Shown: positions 44,067 to 51,211 of the stretch, in pieces | Layout: the number at the start of each line of letters is the position of its first letter | Position numbering within the stretch: position 1 is the stretch's first letter | Origin: Streptomyces qinzhouensis | GTDB lineage: Bacteria; Actinomycetota; Actinomycetes; Streptomycetales; Streptomycetaceae | Reading direction: 5' to 3' | Assembly (NCBI RefSeq): GCF_007856155.1 | Contig: NZ_CP042266.1 | Coordinates: 6,200,001 to 6,264,000 of the forward strand | Length of the DNA: 64,000 nucleotides | Position numbers and translations under genes: made by a program | Notes under the pieces: model-generated | Told to the model about the DNA's origin: nothing | Database searches by the model: none | The model's input: the letters and a program-made list of their open reading frames with translations, nothing else

Positions 44067-44708
44067 GTGGCCCACGCCGTCGACACCCCGCCGCCCGCAC
44101 CGCTCGTCGAGCGCGCCCGCGCGCTCACCCGGGACGGCCGGCGGCGGGTGCTCGGGATCGCCGGGGCGCCCGGGGCCGGGAAGTCCACACTCGCCGCCCG
44201 GCTGGCCGCCGTGCTCGGCGGCGACCGGGCCGTCGTCGTCCCCATGGACGGCTTCCATCTGGCCGGGGCCGAACTGGAGCGGCTCGGCCGGGCCCACCGC
44301 AAAGGCGCGCCCGACACCTTCGACGGCCATGGGTACGTCGCACTGCTCACCCGGCTGCGGGCCCCCGAACCAGGGGTTACCGTCTACGCCCCCGCCTTCG
44401 ACCGGGCCCTCGAAGAGCCGGTCGCCGGAGCCGTACCCGTACCGCCCGAAGTGCCGCTCGTCGTCACCGAGGGCAACTACCTCCTCCACGACGACGGCCC
44501 CTGGGCCCGGGTCCGGCCCCTGCTCGACGAGGTCTGGTACGTCCAGCCGGACGAGGCCGAACGGGTGCGCCGGCTCGTCGCCCGGCATATCGCCTTCGGC
44601 CGGGCGCCCGAGGACGCCCGGCGCTGGGTCGACCGCTCCGACGAGGCCAATGCCCGGCTCGTCGCCCGCGGCCGGGACCGCGCCGACCTCGTCGTCCCCC
44701 AGTACTGA
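44067..44708 (+). CDS. Nucleoside/nucleotide kinase family protein (P-loop)
   Basis: This 213-residue kinase resembles the uridine-kinase/pantothenate-kinase/fructose-kinase-like (PRK09270) group. The P-loop is GIAGAPGAGKSTLAARLA (about residues 30-47), VVPMDGFHLAGAEL carries the phosphate-acceptor region, and VVTEGNYLLHDDGPW includes the acidic switch segment. The GTG start at 44067 has no visible ribosome site, so it may be leaderless. The substrate (sugar, nucleoside or vitamin) cannot be decided from sequence. Confidence 0.78.
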   Translation: MAHAVDTPPPAPLVERARALTRDGRRRVLGIAGAPGAGKSTLAARLAAVLGGDRAVVVPMDGFHLAGAELERLGRAHRKGAPDTFDGHGYVALLTRLRAPEPGVTVYAPAFDRALEEPVAGAVPVPPEVPLVVTEGNYLLHDDGPWARVRPLLDEVWYVQPDEAERVRRLVARHIAFGRAPEDARRWVDRSDEANARLVARGRDRADLVVPQY

Positions 44709-44825
44709 AGGACGGCCGACGGCTACCGATGCGTACGGATGCGTTGAACGGATCTTTGCCGACCCGGACCACCGGGATCGGTAGTCTCGAACCGATGCGG
44801 GCCGGTCGAGTGGGAGGCGGTTGAC

Positions 44826-45833
44826 GTGGGCTTGTTCCGGCGCGGGCCGAGGCGCGACAGCAGCGAAGCGCCCCGGGACCCCAAATTCCCCTATCTCTCC
44901 GCCGACGAGGGCGACCGCTTCCGCGCCCAGGTGCGGGAGGCCTTCGCCGAACAGGGCCTGGAGGTGACGGTCTACGCGGATGTCGTCGTCGACAGCGCCG
45001 GACGCCAGTTCGGGCTGGTCAATCTCGCCGCCGTCCTGCACAACGACGACCGGGGCCCGCGTTCCTGGGCCGAACTGGTCCGCCGCCATGTCGGCATGGT
45101 GCTGCGGACCATGGACGCGCCCTCCGCCCTCGACACCCTCTCCACCGAGCAGATCCGCTCCCAGCTCTACCCCCGGGTGCTCAGCGCCGACGGCTTCGAC
45201 CGGGAGAACTTCGGCTACGCCCGCGCCCTGGCGCCCGGACTCTACGAGGTCCTCGCGCTCGACCTCCCCGAGAGCGTCATGATGCTCACCGACGAGGCCC
45301 TGGAACCCCTCGGCCGACTGCCCTACCTGCGCGAGCAGGCCCTCTACAATCTGCGCGGACTGCCCCTGGAGGGCCATGAGACCGTCAAGGGCGACAACGG
45401 TCTGCGCTTCGAGGTCGTCGCCGGGGACTCCTTCTACACCGCCAGCCGGGTGCTGACGCTGGAGAGCGTCGTACGGGAGGCCACCGGCGCCACGATGACC
45501 CGGGACGGCGCGCTCGTCGCCTTCCCCTTCCGGCACCGGCTCGCGTTCCATGTCATCCGGGACGCCGGGCTGATCCCCGCGCTCAACGCCATGACCTCCT
45601 TCGCCGCCTCCGGCTACGCGGACACCCCGGGGGCCATCTCCCCGTACGTCTACTGGTGGCGCGGCGGCACCCTCACCCAGCTCAGTGACCACGACCGGGA
45701 CGGCCGCGGCGACCGGACCGGCGGCGACGACGGCCCCGGCCGCTTCGACGGCGACGGGCTGCGCATCGTGGTCGGGGAGGACTTCCAGGAGCTGCTGGAA
45801 CGTCTCGTCGGCGACTGCGACGACACCGACTGA
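44826..45833 (+). CDS. DUF1444 (YtpQ-like) family protein
   Basis: This 335-residue soluble protein of unknown function has a basic N-terminus. The family core spans about residue 25 to 290, with YADVVVDSAGRQFGLVNLAAVLHND and LPESVMMLTDEALEPLG. The C-terminus is acidic and Asp/Gly-rich. GTG 44826 follows GGGAGG. It lies 117 bp after the kinase gene and ends with a strong terminator. No catalytic motif is visible. Confidence 0.75.
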   Translation: MGLFRRGPRRDSSEAPRDPKFPYLSADEGDRFRAQVREAFAEQGLEVTVYADVVVDSAGRQFGLVNLAAVLHNDDRGPRSWAELVRRHVGMVLRTMDAPSALDTLSTEQIRSQLYPRVLSADGFDRENFGYARALAPGLYEVLALDLPESVMMLTDEALEPLGRLPYLREQALYNLRGLPLEGHETVKGDNGLRFEVVAGDSFYTASRVLTLESVVREATGATMTRDGALVAFPFRHRLAFHVIRDAGLIPALNAMTSFAASGYADTPGAISPYVYWWRGGTLTQLSDHDRDGRGDRTGGDDGPGRFDGDGLRIVVGEDFQELLERLVGDCDDTD

Positions 45834-45858
45834 CCGCCCGGGGCCCGGCCCCGGGCGG
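45834..45858 (+). terminator. Terminator after the DUF1444 gene
   Basis: A perfect 11-bp stem (45834-45844 with 45848-45858) with a 3-nt loop begins at the stop codon. Confidence 0.75.
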
Positions 45859-45962
45859 CGCGGCGGGTGAGCCGAAGGGGCGCGCCGGGGGTCCCGGAGG
45901 CGAACCGAGCCCCAAACGGCCCAGAGGTCGCGCCCCTCCGGCGCCCCGGGCAGGATGGACCC

Positions 45963-47093
45963 ATGTCACCCCTGGCGGCGGACCTCCCGCCCTTCACCGC
46001 CGACGACTACCGGGCCCGGATGGACCGGGCCGCCGCCGCGGCGGCCGGCGCGGGCCTCGCGGGCGTCCTCGTCTCCCCGGGCCCCGACCTGCTCCACCTC
46101 ACCGGCTACGAACCGCCGCCCACCGAACGGCTCACGCTCCTCGTCCTGGTCCCGGGCCGGGACCCGGTGCTCGTCGTGCCCGCCCTGGAGGCCCCCGACG
46201 CGGCGAAGGCGACCGCCGGGCCCCTGCTGACCCTGCGCGACTGGACCGACGGCCGGGATCCGTACGCCCTCACCGCCGAACTGCTCGGCGCACCGGGCCG
46301 GTTCGCGGTCAGCGACAACACCTGGGCCCTGCACCTCCTCGGCCTCGGCCGGGCCCGGCCCGACACCGGCTGGACGGCCCTCACCGACGCCCTGCCGATG
46401 CTGCGCGCGGTCAAGGACGCCCGGGAGCTGGAGCGGCTCGCCGCCGCGGGCGCCGCGGCCGACGCGGCGTACGAGGAGATCCTCACGGTCCGGTTCGCCG
46501 GGCGCCGGGAGACCGACCTCGCCGCCGATCTCGCCGGGCTGCTGCGCCGCTTCGGGCACTCCCGGGTCGACTTCACCATCGTCGGCTCCGGCCCCAACGG
46601 CGCCGATCCGCACCACGAGGCCGGGGACCGGGTGATCCGGCCCGGCGACACCGTCGTGATGGACTTCGGCGGCCTCAAGGACGGCTACGGCTCCGACACC
46701 ACCCGCACGGTCCACGTCGGCGAGCCCACCCCCGCCGAACAGCATGTCCACGATGTCGTCCGCGAGGCCCAACAGGCCGGATACGAGGCGGTCCGGCCCG
46801 GCGCCGCCTGCCAGGACGTGGACCGGGCGGCCCGCGAGATCATCGAGGAGGCCGGATACGGGGACCTGTTCATCCACCGCACCGGCCACGGTATCGGCGT
46901 CACCACCCATGAACCGCCGTACATCGTCGAAGGCGAGGAGCAGCCCCTCGTCCCCGGTATGTGCTTCTCCGTCGAGCCGGGCATCTATCTCCCCGGCCGT
47001 TTCGGCGTCCGCATCGAGGACATCGTGGCCGTCACGGAGGACGGCGGCCGGCGCCTCAACACCACGGACCGGGCGATGGCGGTCGTCGAGTAG
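45963..47093 (+). CDS. M24 family Xaa-Pro aminopeptidase
   Basis: This 376-residue metallopeptidase removes the N-terminal residue before proline, or cleaves Xaa-Pro dipeptides. A creatinase N-terminal domain occupies about residues 10-140. The pita-bread domain carries metal ligands in VVMDFGGLKDGYGSDTTRT (two Asp), THEPP and the TGHGIGVTTHEPP His region, and the two C-terminal Glu in FSVEPGIYLPGRFGVRIEDI. The ATG at 45963 is preferred, since the frame upstream is intergenic. The MITE at 47126 lies 33 bp after the stop. Confidence 0.9.
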   Translation: MSPLAADLPPFTADDYRARMDRAAAAAAGAGLAGVLVSPGPDLLHLTGYEPPPTERLTLLVLVPGRDPVLVVPALEAPDAAKATAGPLLTLRDWTDGRDPYALTAELLGAPGRFAVSDNTWALHLLGLGRARPDTGWTALTDALPMLRAVKDARELERLAAAGAAADAAYEEILTVRFAGRRETDLAADLAGLLRRFGHSRVDFTIVGSGPNGADPHHEAGDRVIRPGDTVVMDFGGLKDGYGSDTTRTVHVGEPTPAEQHVHDVVREAQQAGYEAVRPGAACQDVDRAAREIIEEAGYGDLFIHRTGHGIGVTTHEPPYIVEGEEQPLVPGMCFSVEPGIYLPGRFGVRIEDIVAVTEDGGRRLNTTDRAMAVVE

Positions 47094-47125
47094 GGCCCTG
47101 TTCGACGGGGTTCAGGGTGCCAGGA

Positions 47126-47294
47126 CGTGTCTGACAAATAGCGTCGTCCGCCCGGAGGGCGGGGCCTGCGGCGTCCGGTGCGTGCAATCGCAAGGCGGAG
47201 GGTTTCCCTCGTACTGGACGTACTTGGGAAATCCCGACAACGCAGCGAGTGCGCGTGCCGGGCGTCGCGGGCCAGACGGGATTTGTCAGACACG
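47126..47294. mobile_element. MITE-like repeat, 169 bp, overlapping the 3' end of treZ
   Basis: Terminal inverted repeats CGTGTCTGACAAAT (47126-47139) and its complement (47281-47294) bound the element. The interior shares GCAAGGCGGAGG, CCTCGTACTGG and CCGACAACGCAG with the element at 22756. It has no coding capacity. The flanks carry GCCAGGAC and GCCCAGGAC, which may be remains of a target-site duplication. The right terminus supplies the treZ stop codon. Confidence 0.82.
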
Positions 47295-49121
47295 GCCCAG
47301 GACCACCGCGCACGACTCCGGGCCGAGCACCAGGTCCCCGGCCGCGTCCGGGCCCGGGGACGGCTCCCAGGAGGCCAGCACCCGGGCGCCCGTGCCGACC
47401 GGGAAGCGGGCCGGGGCTTCGCGCCCCAGGTTGTACAGGATCCGCAGTTCGCCGCGGCGGACCGCGTACCGGCCGGTACCGCCTGAGTCGTCGGTACCGT
47501 CCGAGCCGTTGGTGGAGCCGGTGGTGGAGTCGTACGAGACGTCCACCGTCGCCGGGTCGGGATCCGTGAGATCGGGCTGGGCCCGGCGCAGCGCGATCAG
47601 CTCCCGGTACCAGGCCAGCAGCCGGGCGTGCGGCTCCCGGGTCCGCTCGGCGCGGTCGAGCACGGAGCGGTTCCGGGTCTCGGGGTCCTGCGGGTCGGGG
47701 ACCTCGTCCGCCGGCCAGCCGTGGGCCGCGAACTCCGCCCGCCGTCCCTCCCGTACCCGCCGGGCGGTCTCCGGGTCGGTGTGGTCGGTGAAGTACTGCC
47801 AGGGCGTGCCCGCCCCCCACTCCTCGCCCATGAACAGCATCGGGGTGAACGGCCCGGTCAGCACCAGGGCCGCGGCACAGGCCAGCAGCCCGGGGGAGAG
47901 CAGCGCGGACAGCCGGTCCCCGGCGGCCCGGTTGCCGATCTGGTCATGGGACTGGGCGAAGCCCACGAAGCGGTGGACGGGGGTGGTCGCGGGGTCCACC
48001 GGGCGGCCGTGAGCGCGGCCGCGGAAGGAGGAGTACGTACCGTCGTGGAACCACACCCGGGTCAGGGACCGGGCGAGGGCCGCCCGCGGATCGGCGGCGA
48101 AATCGGCGTAGTAGCCCTGGTCCTCGCCGGTCAGCAGGGTGTGCAGCCCGTGGTGGAAGTCGTCGTTCCACTGAGCGTGCAGCCCGAGGCCGCCCGCGGT
48201 GCGCGGGGTGGTGGTCCGAGGGTCGTTGCGGTCGGACTCGGCGATCAGGAACAGCGGCCGCCCCAGCTCCGCCCCGAGCCGGTCCACGGCGGCCGAAAGC
48301 TCCTCCAGAAAGGTGAGCGCCCGGTCGTCGGCGAGCGCGTGCACCGCGTCCAGCCGCAGCCCGTCGATCCGGTACTCCCGCAGCCACATCAGCGCACTGC
48401 CCAGCAGATAGTCCCGCACCTCGTCCGAACCGGGCCCGTCCAGATTGACCGCGGGACCCCAGGGGGTGCGGTGGGCTTCCGTCAGATACGGGCCGAAGGC
48501 GGGCAGCTGGTTCCCGGACGGACCCAGGTGGTTGTGGACCACGTCCAGCACCACCCCCAGACCGTGCCCGTGTGCCGTGTCCACGAAGCGTTTCAGCGCC
48601 GCAGGCCCGCCGTACGGCTCATGGACAGCCCACGGGGCCACCCCGTCGTACCCCCAGCCGTGCACCCCGGGGAAGGGGCAGAGCGGCAACAGCTCCACAT
48701 GGGTGACGCCCAGCTCCGTCAGCTCCCCGAGGTGTCCGGCGGCGGCGTCGAGGGTGCCCTCGGGGGTGAAGGTGCCGATGTGCAGCTCGTAGAGCACCGC
48801 CCCGCGCAGTCCGTGGCGCGGCGGATCGTGCCGCCAGGTGTGACCGTCCGGGAGGAAGACCGCGCTCGGCCCGTCGGGCCCCTCGGGCAGCCGGCGTGAG
48901 CGCGGGTCGGGCCGCGGGGGCCCGCCGTCGACGGCGAAGCCGTAGCGGGTGCCGTCGCGGGCCGGAGCCTCCGCGCACCACCAGCCGGGGCGGTCCGGAT
49001 CCGGCGCCATGGGCACACCGCCGTTCCCGCCCCCGCCCTGGTCGCTGTCGTCGCCGTTGTCGCTGTCGAGCCGGAGGATCACCTGGTCGCGCGCGAAGGG
49101 CGCCCACACCTCGAACCGCAC
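47286..49121 (-). CDS. treZ: Malto-oligosyltrehalose trehalohydrolase
   Basis: This 611-residue GH13 enzyme releases trehalose from malto-oligosyl-trehalose made by TreY. An N-terminal beta domain is followed by the catalytic barrel with VLDVVHNHLGPSGN, DGLRLDAVHAL (nucleophile Asp), FLIAESDRND (acid Glu) and FAQSHDQIGNR. A linker rich in Asp/Gly/Ser sits near residues 560-575. GGAGG stands before GTG 49121. The gene ends inside the right terminal repeat of the MITE at 47126, so its last codons (Arg-Val) and TGA come at least partly from the insertion. Confidence 0.92.
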   Translation of the reverse strand: MRFEVWAPFARDQVILRLDSDNGDDSDQGGGGNGGVPMAPDPDRPGWWCAEAPARDGTRYGFAVDGGPPRPDPRSRRLPEGPDGPSAVFLPDGHTWRHDPPRHGLRGAVLYELHIGTFTPEGTLDAAAGHLGELTELGVTHVELLPLCPFPGVHGWGYDGVAPWAVHEPYGGPAALKRFVDTAHGHGLGVVLDVVHNHLGPSGNQLPAFGPYLTEAHRTPWGPAVNLDGPGSDEVRDYLLGSALMWLREYRIDGLRLDAVHALADDRALTFLEELSAAVDRLGAELGRPLFLIAESDRNDPRTTTPRTAGGLGLHAQWNDDFHHGLHTLLTGEDQGYYADFAADPRAALARSLTRVWFHDGTYSSFRGRAHGRPVDPATTPVHRFVGFAQSHDQIGNRAAGDRLSALLSPGLLACAAALVLTGPFTPMLFMGEEWGAGTPWQYFTDHTDPETARRVREGRRAEFAAHGWPADEVPDPQDPETRNRSVLDRAERTREPHARLLAWYRELIALRRAQPDLTDPDPATVDVSYDSTTGSTNGSDGTDDSGGTGRYAVRRGELRILYNLGREAPARFPVGTGARVLASWEPSPGPDAAGDLVLGPESCAVVLGRV

Positions 49122-49192
49122 CGGGCAACCTCCTCGTCCGCGGGCCTTCCGGACCATCCTGACAAGAGGGAGCCGAGGGCGCGCGCCGTACG

Positions 49193-49238
49193 CGGGACAG
49201 CGGGGGTACACCGCCGGCGGCGTACCCCCGCTGTCCCG
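49193..49238 (-). terminator. Terminator after the GNAT gene
   Basis: A perfect 17-bp stem (49193-49209 with 49222-49238) and 12-nt loop lie 8 nt past the minus-strand stop at 49246, separating it from treZ. Confidence 0.9.
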
Positions 49239-49245
49239 GGGTCGG

Positions 49246-50136
49246 TCAGTCCGCCGGGACCAGGTCGATGCGCTCCTGGATCACCGGGAAGCCCGCCCGG
49301 GCGAAATGCTTGGCCATCGGGACGTTCGACTGGTCCGTCGCCCCCAGGACGGACTCGGCGCCGTGCCCGACCAGATCGCGCAGACACTCCACCAGCAGGT
49401 CGTACGCGTAGCCGTGGCCGCGGGCCTCGGGGAGGACCCCGATATAGCCCACCGCGGGCCCCGCCGGGACATGGACCGGGATCTGGAGACCCACCGCTTC
49501 GCCCTCGGGTGTGTACGCCAGACGCCACCATTCGCGCGGGGACGGCGCCCAGTGGAAGAACTCCAGCTCCTCCCGGGCCGCCCGGTCGAGGCCGCCCTGT
49601 TCGATCGCGCGCAGCGCGTGCGCGTCCAGGGTCGTCGAATGGACCCGGCGGAGCACGCCGAGGATCACCTCGTCGTCGGGCTCGGGGCGGAACACCAGCC
49701 GCCCGGGTCGCTCCGGCAGGCCGTTCGCAGGGGTCCAGCGATAGCGGTAGCGCTCCACGAGCACCCGCATCCCGGCCGCCTCGGCCGCCCGGATCCGGGC
49801 CTCGCCGGCCGCCTTCAGGACGGGGTCCTCGCGCCAGCCGGGCGGCAGCAGCAGGTCGTAGTCGACGGAGTACGGCGCGCTGCGGAGCAGTTCGGCGCCC
49901 GCCGCCTCCTCGCCGTCGGCGAAGTCGAACCAGTTGACGTTGACGGGAGCGGTGTCGTCGGGGGCGCCCCACCAGGCGGCCCGGGCGACGACCCGGCCGT
50001 CGCGCAGGGCGATCCGCTGCCATTCGGGGCGGTGGGTGACATCGGACAGGGACCGGCCGAAGCCCAGCGGGTCGGGCAGGGTGTGGAAAAGGTGTGCGTC
50101 GCTCGCGGAGAGCGCACGGATGACCAGCTCGGTCAT
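49246..50136 (-). CDS. GNAT family N-acetyltransferase
   Basis: This 296-residue acetyltransferase looks like two GNAT halves. The C-terminal half holds the acetyl-CoA site VGYIGVLPEARGHGYAYDLLVECL (R/QxxGxG/A) at about residues 225-248 and ATDQSNVPMAKHFARAGF near the end. The N-terminal half is less conserved. Substrate unknown; relatives act on small molecules or peptides. A short leader ORF with a strong ribosome site lies 51 bp upstream of its start, hinting at attenuation. Confidence 0.8.
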   Translation of the reverse strand: MTELVIRALSASDAHLFHTLPDPLGFGRSLSDVTHRPEWQRIALRDGRVVARAAWWGAPDDTAPVNVNWFDFADGEEAAGAELLRSAPYSVDYDLLLPPGWREDPVLKAAGEARIRAAEAAGMRVLVERYRYRWTPANGLPERPGRLVFRPEPDDEVILGVLRRVHSTTLDAHALRAIEQGGLDRAAREELEFFHWAPSPREWWRLAYTPEGEAVGLQIPVHVPAGPAVGYIGVLPEARGHGYAYDLLVECLRDLVGHGAESVLGATDQSNVPMAKHFARAGFPVIQERIDLVPAD

Positions 50137-50187
50137 GAGAGGGATTCCTCCGGAAGAAAGCGGAACGATGGTCCGCGCTCCCGGGAA

Positions 50188-50244
50188 TCAGCTGACGAAC
50201 GCCCGGTGGACAGGGAGGGAGCGCGGGGTGTGGACGAACTGCAC
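50188..50244 (-). CDS. Candidate 18-codon leader peptide upstream of the GNAT gene
   Basis: GTG at 50244 opens an 18-codon frame (VQFVHTPRSLPVHRAFVS) that stops at 50188. An AAGGAGG ribosome site (50259-50253) sits eight bases before the start, better than that of the next gene. It ends 51 bp upstream of the GNAT start on the same strand. Its content, with two His, three Arg-containing positions and two Pro, suggests a regulatory leader. Coding is inferred only from the ribosome site and position. Confidence 0.4.
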   Translation of the reverse strand: MQFVHTPRSLPVHRAFVS

Positions 50245-50569
50245 GGCACTCGCCTCCTTCCGTTCGGTGTACGGCGTTGGGATCACGATAACCGGACGGG
50301 TTGGAGGCGTCCAGGGCTTTTTGCCGAGGGGGTACGGGACCGGCCGCGAGGAGCCGGAACACGGTTTCGCGGAGCCGTACGCCCGGCCGGGGCGCGGGGC
50401 GTGCCGCCCGCCCGCCCCGGGCCCCCTGCCAGGGGCTGAAACACCGTCACCGGCCCTGTGGCGAAGCTGTGCCGGAACTTTTGCTTCCACGCAGGTCAGA
50501 TCAGTGCGGCAGACGATAACGCGGGCTGTTTTCTGGACACCTCACCGCCACCGGGCCGACAATTGACGA
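50245..50569. other. Intergenic region between divergent GNAT leader and FHA gene
   Basis: No further gene is convincing here. The stretch should hold the divergent promoters. I found no clear -35/-10 pair, although TTGACG is present at 50563-50568 immediately before the FHA start. Confidence 0.4.
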
Positions 50570-51142
50570 GTGACCTCCTCCCTGCCGTCCCCTCCCCCGG
50601 GGTTCTCCGGACACCCGGTTCCCCTGCGGCCGTCCGACGCCGAACGGGACCGGGTGGTGGATGTGCTCCGGGAGGGTGCCGCCGTGGGCAGGCTCTCCCA
50701 CGACACGTTTCTGCGCCGGATGGAGCTGGCACTCGCGGCCCGCAGCCCGGCGGAGCTCGCGGCCCTCACCGCCGACCTCGACCCCGGTGAAGAGGGGCTG
50801 CCGGGGAAGGTGGTCCGCTCCGTCGGCGGGGTCTCCGCGTTCCTGGTCAGACTGCGCCGCGCCTGGACCGCCGAGAAACTGCCGCCACTGCTGCTGCCGG
50901 AGCCCGGCCCGTATCCCCTGCGGATAGGCCGGGACCCGGGCAACGGACTGCGGCTGACGCACGAGAGCGTCTCCCGCGCCCATGCCGAGCTGAGCCTGCG
51001 CGGGGCGGGGTGGATGCTGCGCGACCTCGGCTCGATGAACGGCACGACGGTGAACGGGCAGCGGGTGGTGGGCGCGGTGCCGGTGCGCGACGGGGACGTC
51101 GTCTCCTTCGGGCAGATCGCCTTCCGGCTCACCGCGCGCTGA
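50570..51142 (+). CDS. DUF1707 and FHA domain protein
   Basis: This 190-residue protein joins an N-terminal DUF1707 helical module (LRPSDAERDRVVDVLREGAAVGRLSHDTFLRRMELALAARSPAEL, about residues 19-70) to a C-terminal forkhead-associated domain (about 110-190). FHA signature residues are visible in RIGRDPGNGLRL (Gly-Arg), ESVSRAHAEL (Ser-x-x-His) and DLGSMNGTTVNG (Asn-Gly). FHA domains bind phosphothreonine, so this is likely a target or adaptor of Ser/Thr kinases. The GTG at 50570 lacks a ribosome site and may be leaderless. Confidence 0.87.
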   Translation: MTSSLPSPPPGFSGHPVPLRPSDAERDRVVDVLREGAAVGRLSHDTFLRRMELALAARSPAELAALTADLDPGEEGLPGKVVRSVGGVSAFLVRLRRAWTAEKLPPLLLPEPGPYPLRIGRDPGNGLRLTHESVSRAHAELSLRGAGWMLRDLGSMNGTTVNGQRVVGAVPVRDGDVVSFGQIAFRLTAR

Positions 51143-51211
51143 CGGGGAACGGGCCGCGCCCGGCCGCGCCGCACCAGGCTGTGCTTGGCACCGGCCCCCG
51201 CCGGGCCCGCC

